From positions 55,670,723-55,734,722 of the forward strand of contig CM031600.1 of the NCBI GenBank assembly GCA_018398815.1: a stretch of DNA of 64,000 bases, written 5' to 3'. The notes below the pieces were generated by a model. The model was not told where the DNA came from, made no database searches, and saw only the letters and a program-made list of their open reading frames with translations. This document shows, one piece after another, positions 33,051 through 46,064 of the stretch. This stretch comes from Conus ventricosus (Eukaryota; Mollusca; Gastropoda; Neogastropoda; Conidae). The position numbers and the translations under genes are program-made. How positions within the stretch are numbered: position 1 is the first letter of the stretch; each line of letters opens with the position of its first letter.

Positions 33051-34344
33051 TGTTTGCTGTTCCCTGCCTCATTTCAGATTTCCCTTCATTCTCGTGTTTA
33101 GTTTGTTATTTTTAGTGCCAGTGTTGTCTATTGTTCTTTTCTTTTTACAGGATTACTTTCCAGAATCAAAACTCAAGTGTAAGAGTTTGGAAGGAGATAA
33201 GGGTGGGGAAAATGGAAACATCGTGATAATCACTTCTCACTGAAATGAAATTCGCGTCATACATGTCACCCATAAAAAGGAAAATGACGCAATGAGAAAC
33301 CTGCTTCACAAGCAACACTTATGTCATTAAAAAAAAAAATTAAGCTCACTCTCGGGACAGCATGTAGGGGCCTATGGAGTTTGTCGTGGCTGTCTGTAAA
33401 AGACAGAAAATGAAAAAGAAAAAAAATCGAAGTTGTCGTGGTATAGGGAATGACACTTTGTACTGAGTAGGCCTACTTAATTTGTATTTTAAAAGAATGT
33501 CGTTCTCTCCTGGTCTATGGCTTTATTCCAGGCCATTATCACACGCTGTCAGGTGGACGAGTGTGGACAGCAGGTGAATGCAGACCTCGATAAGAACCAA
33601 TCAGTTAATTGCATGGTGTGATACGTAATTATATGTAAATAGAGAGAGATGGGAAGCTTAGATAACAATCTTCAATTCAGGTTCGTTCCGTTTAGAATCC
33701 ACTTCATCTTTTGTACAAAGGTGATGAACGGCGTCTTAAGGACCAAAAGCAGGGTTTTTAATCTGATAACTTATTCTTTTTTTTTTAATTTGTTCACACT
33801 CTGTCACTGGACACTATTTTCCTCCAAGCCTATCTTTTCGGCGTGTTGTGTGAACGTAGCAGCAGTGTTAACCTTCAGCTCGCAGTCGCCGACGAGGCAC
33901 AGGCGACCCGTGTTACGTGTTAGCTCGTTGTCACCGATCGGCGGTATGAAATCAGCCGTCCATGTGTTTGGAGTGATGGTAGTTCAGAAATAGAGAGCGT
34001 GTGCATATGTGTGTGTGCGAGCGTGCGTGTGTAAGATTTGGGGTTTTGGTCAAGGTGGAAGGTTAGGCTAGGTAGGGGGCTGGGGAAATAAGACATACAA
34101 TATTCTTTAATTCCAATCTTCACTTGAAGGGATGGAAGCGGGAGGTTGGTTTCGTTCCCGATTGTTACCCTTTTGTTACTTTGGTTCTACACCAGAGAAG
34201 GCGGGGCAGTATATCGGCTGTTTTTGGTGTTGTCAAGTCTGAGTTGTGGTAAATGGTCGTGTTGTTGCACGAGCAACAACTAGTCCGTTGGTCGGGCGTG
34301 TCAGCTCTGCGGAGGGATACGCTGCTCTGACCAATCGCTGTTTT

Positions 34345-36510
34345 GTGTTGCGAGTAGAGTTCGCTTGATTCCGACCAGGGCGGAATGCGTTGGGGTTAGC
34401 TTCACTTCGGTCCCTGGTGTTCGGAGTGGACGTACTCCTTGTAGGTGCGGCGGCAGCGCCGTTAGTTTTTGAGGAGCGACTTCGAGTCATAGTTAGTGCC
34501 AGGTCCTCGTCGGGTTTGGGTGCCCTTGGCTGTGCCGAGTCGGTGTCGTCTTTGTTGGCAGCCACTTTAGCCAGTGCAGAACTGGTGTGGTTGAACGTCC
34601 GTTTGTCCAGGCTGGTGATTCGTTGGGTTCATGGTGGCGATGTTCGTCATGTTGTCTTGTATTATGGCGAGTTGTACTGTAGTTGTCTCATGTTATGTTT
34701 AGTTGTATTATGTTTGTTGCGTTATACTGGTTGTCTGGTATGATGTCTTGGTTCTGCGATTGAAACTTCTTGTCAGCCAGTTTGTGTTGTTACCTCTTTT
34801 CTGTATATTCTATAAGTAGTGTACATAGTGGTTCCGAGTTCGATTGTCATGTGACAGTTTGGTAGACAATGTGGGTTCGATATAACCGTTGATGGACGGT
34901 GATGTAGATATTGGTTGCGATTAGTTCGTGTTAATTTCAGGGGGGGGGGGGGGGGGGGGGGGGGCAGTAAGAAGGTATAACGAGGTTGCATTTTTGTTGA
35001 GGATCATTAGTATGAGTCGGGTGCAGATGTGTCTGCGTGAATCGTTAAGGGATTGTGCTCAATTTCAGTTGTAAATAGTAGTAGTTCGTTGAAATTGATT
35101 AACGATTTCGGAGTTGACCTGCCAGCATTGGAATCGGTTAAACTGTGCAGTAGGGCCAAGGCGATTTGTGGTCGAGTGGTTTATACTGGAGTACGGTCGT
35201 AACATTCAACTTATATTGGTGTCTTTTCACTTTCGTTACGAGTCTTGGTTCTCGACGCGGGCGTCGTGCGCGTGCGGACTGTATCTGTGACGTACGTATT
35301 TGGTACAGGACAACGAGTCCATATGGTTAGAGGTGTTTTTTTTAAAGTAATGACAGTCGTCACACATGCAGGGATGTACGTGTTTGTGACAGAATAGGGT
35401 TGGAGAAAGGTATCTTAGGTTGTAGGGAGACAGTCCCATTATGAATTTTAGTAGTCGGAAAGAAGGGCGAGGTAAAGTTTAAGGCGGGTTAGCTCAGCAG
35501 TTGATAGGATAAAAACGGAGGATGTGCAGCATGTAATATTGTATGAAGTATGGTTGTGTTGGCATAACAGGATTAACCACTGGGTTATCTGACAAGAGAT
35601 GACATGAGAGTGAGGTGCTGGATGGAAATTTTGGCGAACACAATCATGTGTTGATTATGATTATAATTGACAGTGCAAAGAGGGGTAAGAATGTGAAGGA
35701 TTGTGGCTGCGAGCCGATTCTCTTGTATGAATATGCTAGAATTGTGAACTGTTAAAATTGATAAGTTTTTTTTGTTTTGTTGTTGTTTTTTGAGATGTGT
35801 ATTACTACCGATTACTATGTGGAAACATTTCCTTGTGAGATTGGCCATTTCCTAGTTTTAGTATTTCCTAAAGGGGCCCATGGAGTCCGTTGTTGGAGTG
35901 CTTAGATTGGTTTTATTTCTCCGAGAATTGGGGTGTGATTCATAATTTCATATGTAATAGCGTAGATTGGCTCAGAAAGAATATTGTTTTACTGCTGTTG
36001 TAAGGGTTGGCAGGGAATGGATTGATAACCCAAAGTAACGGGTTGGGGGGGGGGGGGTTGTACTCAAAATACAAGGGGTCACTCTCATGCCCGAGTGGGA
36101 AGTAGGCAAGGGAGATGAAGGATTAAAGCTTTACCAAGTAGCTATGAGCCTTGATGACTCGGGTAGTAGCAACATTACAGTAGTGGCCTACAGTTGTGTC
36201 AGCAGGTATCCTGTTCCGTCCTGAGACTGGGGCCAGACCATGGGGTTTACTGCCGCGTGCCGGCAGGTGAGCGGCGGCTTTCTGTACCCGCCGTTTTTCC
36301 CGGGAGAGGGAGACTACCCAGGCCGTCTGCCGTTTGTGAGGCAGCTCTCCTCCTGCTACCGGGGCTCTCTGAGAGTTCTCCGGCACCTGTTACTTTTCCC
36401 TGGTCAGGCGTCCTGTGAGAGGGCGCTGCACCAGGCCTTCCCTCACCCTCAGTGTCCGGCGGGGCTTCAGAGGAGGAGGCGTTGAGCCCCGGATCCGTCG
36501 AGAGGGGTCT
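34345..36510. other. non-coding stretch, no gene seen
   Basis: Includes a G run (34940-34964). A hydrophilic - strand frame of 110 codons (34233-34565, rich in Thr, Arg, Ala) overlaps the end of duplication copy 2; I do not recognise it and see no promoter or partner motif, so it is not called. Confidence 0.4.
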
Positions 36511-36544
36511 GGTGTGTGTGTGCGTTTGGGTGTCGCGCTCATCG

Positions 36545-36700
36545 CAGGGAGGAGTCCGTCTGCGAGGAGCCACAGTCAGCGCGGGGTGTAGAGTCTTCGG
36601 GGAGAGGTCGGACTGCGGGAGGCCACGGTCAGCGCCGGGGTGCAGAGTCTTCCAGGGAGGTGTCAGCCTGCGAGGGGCCACGTACAGCGCCGAGGACTGG
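36545..36700. repeat. GC-rich tandem repeat, about 54-bp period, three copies
   Basis: TGCGAGGAGCCACAGTCAGCGC and similar start at about 36561, 36614 and 36669, each followed by GGGGTGxAGAGTCTTC. A second local repeat, TACTGCCTCCTTTTAGGACG, occurs at about 36780 and 36832. Confidence 0.75.
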
Positions 36701-37199
36701 AGCTTTCCGGGCCGGGATGGGTTGTCCATGGTTGTGGTAGAAGGGGTGTGGCGTTAGGCAGTAGGGTTAGGGGTGTTAGCTACTGCCTCCTTTTAGGACG
36801 TAGTGGCCAGCGCAGTGTAGGGTACTTGTCGTTGCCTCCTTTAGGGACGCAGCGACCAGTTTGGTAGTGATCCGGGTCAAAGAGAAGGGCGAGTACTGGG
36901 GAGAGGTGTGGGGGGTAGTAGTAGTTTAGAGATTAGAGTCCCTTGGGTTAGTCCTTCTCCCTAGTAGTTAGCCACCACGTGTGCGGGCTATCTCTGCGTC
37001 CCTAGGTCGCAGTGATATACCGCAACTGGTGCTTTAGCATAGGTTAAGGTTCTCAGGGTCGTAGCAGGGTAGTGTGGGTCAGTGAAGTGGGATACCGGTG
37101 TGTGGTTGTGGATGGACGTGAGTGGTGGCGCCATAGTGTGTGTGTGAAATAAAGAAGTGCGCACGATTGTAAAGCTGTGTTAGTGTGCTGTGTTGTCTG

Positions 37200-40100
37200 C
37201 TCTAGTGTGTAATAGGCGTGTAATTCTGTAGTCTATTTGTTCATGACACTTTTGTGTACACAAGTGTGCTTGATTTTTAGAGTTTTTTCTGCATATATCA
37301 TTTGTTTTTCATTTCTTTTTAAATCAGGATGTGAAATGATCAGAAATGCCTTACGCTCTCAGCACAGCATAATTTTTAACTGCTTATAATACCAATTAAT
37401 TCAGCTACCAAGTACCAAAATGCTGTTTTCTTTTTCAAGATATAACTTTTTTTCTTTTATCTTACTGTCCAGAGTATGGCTTTCTCAAGAACGATTTTTA
37501 CAGCCCTTAAAAGGTTCTGTGGTGGTGTGTGGGCTATCATGATTCAAATTCAAGAAAAAAAAATGAAATGCATGTTAAACATCCTAAAATCCATGTCGGC
37601 TAGTTACAGAAATGCAAAACTACGAAGGATACTAGGAGAGGAAATGGGCATTGCTTTTCATGCCCACCGACATTGTTTGTGTCTGTCACAGCATCTTTAT
37701 CACCTGGTGGTTTTGGAGGAATAAATGGGAAATACAAACAAGACATGAAAGCAGGTGAACAAGAATGTGTATTTGATACACTGTAAAGAATGGGTAATCG
37801 TCCTCTTTTCTCTTCAGATAACAAAAATACGCAAAACTGTTGGCATGAATTGAAATGACAATGTATGGAGAAAGACAGTTAGTGGAACAGTAAGAAAAAT
37901 TCTTTCAGACTTTTTACAAGAACATAGAGCACAAAACTGGACTTGAACTTGCCTACTTTTCCCACTGTTTTCATATATTGTCCTTGTCCATGCTGTCTGA
38001 GATATGGGGGTAGATATTGTTCAGTGCAAGTTTGGCGTATGTGGTTTGTAATGTCTGAGAAAACATCTTAAATTTACTTGCCAGCATGTTTATGTATTTG
38101 CTTGTTTTCAGTAATGCTGCAGTCTGTCTCCATGGGGAATAAAAGTAAATAGTAAATTATGATTAGGATCAATACAAGTTAGGGTACTATCAGATGGGAC
38201 TGGGGGAAATTGCAGCCAGCATCTCTAGCGCATCCCTTGTTCAAAAAGGGCCATGCAATCTCTCCACACACACACAATGGTTGCATGTTTGGCTTTGCTG
38301 CAAATGGCCCATCATTTACCATGCCTGAGAATGTCAATGCCATAACTTGTCAAGAAACAAAATCAACACAAATCGTTTGTACCACAAATTACAGAGAATC
38401 TTGGGAGAAATTCAGGTTTCTGACAATGAAATATTAAAACTTGTTTTTTCATATGTTTGTTTTTTTTAAAAAGGGGGGGGGGGGGGGTGCTATACTAATC
38501 CCATTCACATTATCTGTTTAAAATTTATGGAATTTCATGCATCTTTAACCGATTTACACGGTTCCTGCAAGAATAACAAACTTGGCAAGGGTAAAAGGCC
38601 ACATCTTTTTTCTTCGTTCCTCAGATAGCCACAATCAACAATGCCCATTCATTTTTGTGCGTTTTTTTTTTTTTTTGGTCTCAGGCACTTGGCTAGGTGA
38701 GGCACCCATCTACAATTAGGATTTTTCCCTTTGGAATATATTATGTCGGAGTCTCACAAGATGTGGAGAATTGTACGAATGCAGAAACATTCTTGTGAAA
38801 TCTTCCAGAATTACATTGGGCTACAAGTATTATGTAATTATATGTACATTGTTGTGCAATATTTATATAGTCCTGGGCTCCCCCACTTATCCATCCCCAC
38901 CTAACTCATCCCCACTCCATCCTTTTTATTTCAAATGTACATACTATTAACAGAGGGGGGGGGGAGGGGGGGGGGGAGTGGCAAACCTTGTGGCACTTCT
39001 CAGTTCCTGGGTAAGAAGAATGAAATCTCCGAGTGTGTGTGTTGGCCAGAGAGAAGCAGAGCTTTTTCCTCTGGCTTTTTTGAAATGTGTACAGTACTGT
39101 CTTTTTGGCCGAAATGATCATGTGCAATAACTACAGATGTAAGTTTAACACTGGTCTGGAATCATTCATAATGGAACAAAAACACTTGCATGTCATCCGA
39201 ACAGTTTTGTTCATTAATGATGTATATTACTAGTAAATATTGTGTGGGAAAATGTTAATTTTATTGTAAATATGTGTGTGGGAGAGAGTATGTATAATAT
39301 TACTGTAAAACTGCATAGAGGGATAAAAGTCTGGTATATGGGAAAACTTGTTACTAAAAAGCTGTTGATTTTAATGGTGGAATTCTCATTCTCAAAGTTT
39401 GAGCCTGGTATTTACACTAAGCTGTTCTGATGTGTACACTTGGTTGATTTGTTACTGTTGTTTTTTTTGTTCTTTTTCCTCCACATTTCAGTTTACAATC
39501 TGAGCATGTGTACTTGCATATATCACATAACTGACGGGTCACTTATTTGCTGTTAAAGGAGTATTGGAAGAATCCTGACTCAACATTTGTCAGGGCTAGG
39601 TGGGTTTTTCCCTTGCTTACTTTTGGTTAACAGCCTATTTTGATCAGTACCAAACATTCACAGTAAGGAACTGAACACTTAATCCATGTGTCAAGTTTTC
39701 CTGTGCAAGTGTCTGTACTTGTATAGACCAGATGCCTGCCTCTGGCACAGGACTGAACCACAGCCTACCAGACCAGGTCACTACCTAGTTTACAGGCATC
39801 CATGAAGTCCATAAAAATGGTTGGTTACATAAGTACTTTGAAAATCAAGTCCAAACCGTTCTACAGCATTTGTCATTACTGTAAATTTATACATCTTGTG
39901 CATTGTTGGCTCTTTTATTGTACACAATATTTCTATGTAACTTTCTGGGTGAAAACAATAGATTGCGATAGTGAGTTTTTTGTTTTCAGATTTGTCGTTG
40001 AAAGAAAAAGACGTCCTCAGACTTCTGAGCCTAGGTGAAATAATCAGAATAACTTTTAAAAAAAACAGGGGCATACAATAGTCGGCAGTCATAAGTAGTT

Positions 40101-41030
40101 TGTGCCAGAGAACATAGCAAGCATACTCCCCATCCCACCATCATTCAGTGGGAGGGACTGTAATTCAACTAATTCTTTATATTTGCAAATATCTGTAAGA
40201 ATACATTAGACAAAATACAGTGTAATGCCATTTACATCACTTTGTTGATTAAAGTGTTGGGACTAAGACTAGTGCAAAACTGTGATCAATGGCAAACTCG
40301 CTCAGTAAGGGCTTTCTTAATAATATGGGATTTCCTGAAATGTTTCCTATATCTGTGTCCTCTTTGACATGACCCAACATTTGTCTCCCCACACACCCTT
40401 TCCCCTGGCATTTCAATATCCAGTGGCAATAAACTAAACTTAAGTTGACACGATCAGGCAAGATAAATGAAGTTGTGCAAAGGAACTGGCATCTGGTATT
40501 TATGGCATTAAGTGGATAATCTATGTGCAGTATGGGGGAAAAGTGATTAGAATACGAGGTACAATCTCATGCTTTTTCTTCTGTATATTTGTTGCATAGT
40601 TTGTGTGTTTTAAAGTCGGAAATGTCACTGTGTTCATGCAATACATTGTCCCGATATATTGGCATTAAATCGACGTTTTGTCATTTTGCATTGTTGTATG
40701 TATGCAGGTGCCAGTTGGTGACAAAGGCTCATCTCCCATACAAAGCAATCCCCCACCACAGTAGTTTTCCATTATTTACTGTAAGGTACCAGATGGATGA
40801 CTTTCTCACCTAGCCATGGAAGCCTTTGCAAGGGACAGGAGTTTCTGGACATGTATACACCGAACCATACCCTATTGGGCCTTTACAGGAACGACTCCCA
40901 GACCAACAGTTCTTGATATAGAGGACAAATACAAAACGTGCATCAATAACAGGCAGGGAGCCACATCCATGCCAGAGAACAAGACTCCGACAACTCGATT
41001 AATTTTGTTCAGACCCTCCATCATATTCAC
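37200..41030. other. intergenic stretch or long 3' UTR, no gene seen
   Basis: AT-leaning sequence of quite different character from the first 36 kb, with few microsatellites. It lies downstream of the - strand coiled-coil gene, so part of it may be that gene's 3' UTR. I found no supported coding region. Confidence 0.4.
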
Positions 41031-41036
41031 TCTACC

Positions 41037-41400
41037 ATGGGGTGGACCTCTAAATCTCCACCCCCCCCCCCCCCCAAATTTTTTTTTCAGATGCTTCCAC
41101 TACTGGACAATCTGCGGTCGTTTTTGTTACTGGCCCCCAATTTTTTTTTCAGATGCTTCCACTACTGGACAATCTGCGGTCGTTTTTGTTACTGGAAAAT
41201 TCTATATTATGGGTTGGAACCTCTAAATCTCCAAAATGGAGAGTGCATTCCACCCCCAAATTTTTTTTTCAGATGCTTCCACTACTGGACAATCTGCGGT
41301 CGTTTTTGTTACTGGAAAATTCTATATTATGGGTTGGAACCTCTAAATCTCCAAAATGGAGATAGTGCATTCCACCCTCCAAATTTTTTTTTCGGGGGAA
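41037..41400 (+). repeat. 120-bp tandem repeat, two full and two partial units
   Basis: The junction TTTTTTTTTCAGATGCTTCC occurs at 41081, 41143 and 41263 (CAG at 41088, 41150 and 41270), and a fourth, altered T run at about 41385. The first unit lacks about 58 bp. Each unit contains a T tract followed by CAG, resembling a 3' splice site. The period is a multiple of 3, which explains the open + frame across it. Confidence 0.9.
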
Positions 41401-42870
41401 AATTCGCTCTACCAAATGTTTGACAACATGCCAAGAAAGGTCAATAATCAGCCAGAGCATGAGTCTAAGCCAGGTCTGAAAGTAATTTGTCTGAAAGAAC
41501 CTATTTCACTGCAGTTAATGTAAGATTTGGCGTACTATCTGGAAAAAGCCTCTGCTGTGTGATGGCATGTGAAAACAAAAAGTTCTACAACTGGCATTGA
41601 TCGCAGATGTAGCTTCTCAAGGATCTACAAACGATATCGTGACCAATGGCTGAAACAGCATTTGCACATTCTCTCTGCAAAATGACGAAGAAATCAGGGA
41701 AAAGAAATTCAACCAGGACAAGATTTCGTGACTTCAGGATCTCCAGACAAACGGCAAGGTCAAATGACTGGTTTCATCCATGTCAGTAAGAATGTACCCT
41801 ACATATTGCAATGAAGACTACCAGGCAAACTAGTGGAATCCACTTGCACAAACATTACATAGTTAATACTCACCCAAAGGTGGGAGAAACTGAAACCCAT
41901 CAGCTGCACAATTAAGAATATATCCACACCAAAGCTTAAAATATGACAGCATAACCTATCCATTGTGGACTACACAATAACCGAGACTGGCTGACATCAA
42001 TCAAAAATCGTTTTGCTGCCATTATCTGGAAACAATCCTTCCTACTCCAAATCAGTTCAACAAGTACTACTTGTTTGATTAAATTTTAACTCGTTTCTTT
42101 CATACCCTTCTCATGTGCCTAAACCCACCCTTCCATCTTTAAACCTCCATGCAGCCCTCGCCCACTCTTTTGTTGAAACTCGATACAGTTCTGTTTAAAG
42201 TCTGTTGCCTCAAGGCTAAATGATCAGACACAGGTGCACACATACGTGCATCCATCCAGATTAAATCCTTTACAAAGCTTACAAATGTTAAGTATGCCTT
42301 GTTTTGACACACACCACCACCACCACCTCGGATCATGGAAAAAAAAACAAAGGTATAAAACTATTTTCACATTCACACAGCTTGTTTAGCTTTTTCACAC
42401 TAGTAGTAATATGCCAACATTTATCACACCAAGTTGCATAGTAATCGGCTATTGCATATTTAGACAGCTATCCACTACAATCTGTACTTTTCACCTGGAG
42501 TACAATATCCATTATTACGCAACATGCTTAATGCACCACCACCTACCTTCAATGCACAACCACCTAATGCCGTCTTCATTCTCAGGGTGGTTTTCCCTGT
42601 TCAGAGTTCAACTCCACACTCAGGACAGCCTTCAACTGGGATCACTTGGCGTACGGTCGCACAAAATTTCCACAGTGATTGGATCCACCAACATGAATCA
42701 AACAATGAATTTCTTTTCATCTTTGACAAAGAATATCTACAAAACGATAAATCTTCACAAAATTTTCATTCGGTCATACCACAAGCAATCTCGCGCATCT
42801 TGCTGCTGAGGACGGACGTTTTGGTATAATAATACTTCAGGAACACGTTCCACAGACAGAGGCACTGGTC
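41400..42870. other. region after the coiled-coil stop codon, probably 3' UTR
   Basis: No recognisable exon on either strand. As it directly follows the stop at 42873 on the - strand, at least the upper part should be transcribed as 3' UTR. Confidence 0.4.
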
Positions 42871-42872
42871 CC

Positions 42873-42964
42873 TCACAGGTCGTCCAGCTTCAGGTCTGTA
42901 TCCAGGTCAAAAGAACCACCTGCGCTGCTGAGGTCAAGATTATCCAGGTCGAAATCGGAGAGAT
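42873..42964 (-). CDS. coiled-coil gene exon 9 (last): acidic DLD tail
   Basis: After TTGCAG the exon begins with AT, which completes an Asp codon with the final G of exon 8. It reads DLSDFDLDNLDLSSAGGSF and ends DLDTDLKLDDL with TGA at 42875-42873. Length and phase are exact. Alternating Asp and Leu give an acidic amphipathic tail, as often used for protein binding. Confidence 0.8.
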
Positions 42965-42999
42965 CTGCAACAGACATTGCCACAGAAGGTAGGTTAACC

Positions 43000-45900
43000 C
43001 GTCATGCTGCAAGGTCCAGAACTAGCTGATATTTACCAACACTGGGTACAAAATACATCTGAATTTTTGTTCCAAAACTCTAGCTTTGGTTCTGTTCTGT
43101 TATATAAATTTAATATGGCATCCATTATTTTATCTGAGAAAACTACACATGCACACTCTCGCACATTGCAATGACTTTAAGAAGTTTATATATGTAAACA
43201 GAAGGAACTATGGACAATGAAATTGCTACCAATGGTGTTGCAATCAACCAGAGAACCTGGAAATATCTCAGTCGCTGATCAGTTGTTGCTTTTCTTGTAT
43301 CAAATCTCTGTCTTGAGTAATATTAAGATTTGAAAACAGCAAGGTTTAACTATTGCCAGTCTGTAGCCAAGTTGGGCAAACAAAGTTCATTCTGAAAAAG
43401 TTAACGCAGTATCCTCAACGGGTCCTGCTGTGCGAGGGACAAAAAGCCATCGGTCACTTTCTTTAAAACCAGTGGTAATTCATCTTAAAATCTACTATGC
43501 ATGGCATAATTGGCATTTCACTATTTCACATGAACGGTCGGTCTTCTCCATATGTGTGTGTGTGTGTATTTGTTACTGGCGAAAGTCAACTTTTGATTTT
43601 GAGGGAGAGGTGGGTAATGTTCAGACACCAAGAAGAAAATGCAGACTGAATCTGGCAATCTTATCCACTGTAAAAAGTATGCATCTTGTATCTGCCCTCG
43701 AAACGGTGTGTCTTTTTGCCTATTTCCAAAAATCAACCACAAACATTACCTACAGATTCAAAGAAAATTATAAAAAGTGACTGTTCTCTTTAATTTTCAT
43801 TGCCTTGACCTTGCCTGAAGAACCATTTTGTTTGGTGGCCCAGTAATTCTTGTTTTTCCTCTTGTTCACAACAGACGATCACTCCTGGACAAAAATCTGC
43901 AGTGTTTCAATTTTCTTGCTACAATCAAAACCGTACCCATAGCATGAAAACTTGTAACTTTCGTTCACAGATCTCTGTCCAACCTTTATTTACCATACCC
44001 AAGTAATGCCCTGCAAATTTTTTTTTTTTAATACAAAAAACCAGTTCCATTCAAGACTACTGGCATTTCTTTTTACAAATGAAGATCACCATACTGAAAG
44101 CTCGAAATCCAAATGTGTACAAATGAAATCACAAAACCATGCATGGACTGTTAAAGGGAAGGAACTGCTGCACAATTGTTTCAAAGGTCCAAGGACTGAG
44201 TCATCTCCCCTCAGCCGGTGACCGGCAAGGCAGAGAGCATGGTTCATGAACAGTTCGGGGGGAAAATACAACCAACATATTCTAAATGGTTAGGTGTTTT
44301 GGAAAGCTGCATCTAACACCAATGTCTCTATGCCATGCAAGTTTTTCTCTTCCTTCTTAAAGCATTCAGTCATGCTAACATGCCCATCTGCCCAGATTTA
44401 TATTTTACTCATTTTATACATAGCATTGCTTAGATTTCCCATAACTGACAAAAATTAAATTTCAAAAAGTAATTCCAGTCCACAAGATCCCAACTAAGTG
44501 ACAATAAGGATTTGATCAGAAAATCAGACAAACTGATCAGATGTTAAAAAATCACTTGCCCGATTTGGATGGATATACTGTTTGGCTGTTTCTTCTAGTA
44601 TTCTCGGAAATTTACAGTAAAATCTTAATATGGAACAAGTGGTGGTAATCTTTTCCATATAATACAGAAGACAAACACTTTCCTACAAATAGAACGATGT
44701 TCATAATCCCGTTAGTATTTGACTCTGCACAAAACAAAAGCAGTGTACCAAAAAATATTCCACAGAGCTCTCGTCTCTATTCCTCTCTTTCCATCACACC
44801 TACCCCACCACCATGCCAGTCTCTTTTCCTTTCCCCCTCCCTCCATTGCCACTCCAATCACTCATCCATCCCACCTTCTTCACCTCCATAAGGGGTTCCG
44901 CTTTTAATGACAAAACGGACAACGCTGAACAAGTGAAAATTTTGGTCGGAGCTGAGCCGACTTATCACTGGTAATACTAATATTGTGAAGAAGTGTTTTG
45001 CATATAAAGTAGCCATGTGACTCTGGTGAAAAGATTTTGTTTCGGTTTTCCTTCACACAAAGTTGCCAACTTGCTCATGATGTATCATAACCTTTCCAAG
45101 TCTGTGAAATGTAGCATAAGCGCTCTTCACGTCTGTCATTTTCCCTGATCACAGGTGCCTTTCTAGGTGAACTTGTCATAGACTAAAAGTTCCTGACTTT
45201 GGCTTTCATCATAGTGCTTGGCACCAGATACCTACCCTCACCATCCCCTACCTCTTTCCCTTCCCCATCATCATCCCTCCTGAGTATAAAATACAATCTT
45301 TCATTAAAACAGCCAGCCATGTTATTTTTCCTTTAAATGTAGCACGTTGCAACAAAGTACAATGATATCAACACACATTCCTCGATGTCCTGTAAATCAG
45401 ACTTAACAAAGGCATAGGTCATCAGAGTAAGCTTCCTTATAACGCACAACTGGGCGTACTTTATGTACAGATTTTGCAGTATGACACGGATTTTCACACA
45501 GAGTCCCAGGATGCAAACATTTTCTTCTTTTTTCTCTTTTTTTTTTTTGCCAGTAAAATCATCTTTCTACAGCATGTCAAGCAGGTTAGATGTTAAAGAA
45601 ATGCAGTCAATGAACTGTTCAAGAGAAGCAGTCAAACACATCAACTTCAGAGTTATGGCCCCCAAGTATCAAAGTCTTTCACATCGGTTGCAGGAAAGAA
45701 ACAATCACGGTTTTCATTCAGTGGCTCTTGCCCACTAAAATCTTGCTGAGGCAAGAATCTGCCCCCAAATTTGTTGGAAAGATCAGCATTCCGGTGAAGA
45801 GATCGACAAAGCTTCCAGCACTACATTTGCTTATCTCATTTTCAGTTTTGTTGAAGAGATCAACAAAAATAACGGCAGTGCTAATACAACTACCAAAAAA

Positions 45901-46060
45901 AAAAAAAATCTTATATCCATGTAAAATCCCATTCCGTCTTTCACAAGAGCAAGCCATCATGTGCCAGTGGATTTGGATGACATAAATGTTTAACAAATGT
46001 CATTGGTGTGGCTGGTTCTTCAAAGTTGTGAACCATTACAGGTAAAAAGTAGCTGTTCTA
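43000..46060. other. last intron of the coiled-coil gene, no exon seen
   Basis: AT-rich intronic DNA without recognisable coding content on either strand. Small direct repeats, such as GAGATCGACAAAGCTTCC and GAGATCAACAAAAATAAC, occur near 45800-45870. Confidence 0.45.
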
Positions 46061-46064
46061 AGCA

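Larger units (their letters stand above)
32401..34340 (+). repeat. direct duplication, copy 2 (cleaner sequence)
   Basis: Collinear with 29783-31615. Base composition and run lengths look normal for the neighbourhood. It begins TATGTCGTCGCCTTGCATGT and similarity stops near CTGACCAATCGC. It contains an antisense LINE 3' end, an inverted repeat and otherwise anonymous DNA. Confidence 0.88.

Noticed and set aside
34233..34565. 110-codon - strand hydrophilic frame as a gag-like or host gene
   Set aside because: No recognisable motif, partly overlaps the duplicated segment, and no neighbouring pol.
35484..35520. GGCGGGTTAGCTCAGCAGTTG as a tRNA box A
   Set aside because: No box B or T arm at the proper distance.
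37130..37200. GGTGGCGCCATAG with a nearby AATAAAG as a primer-binding site and LTR end
   Set aside because: No matching second LTR, TG...CA ends or gag/pol similarity in the window.
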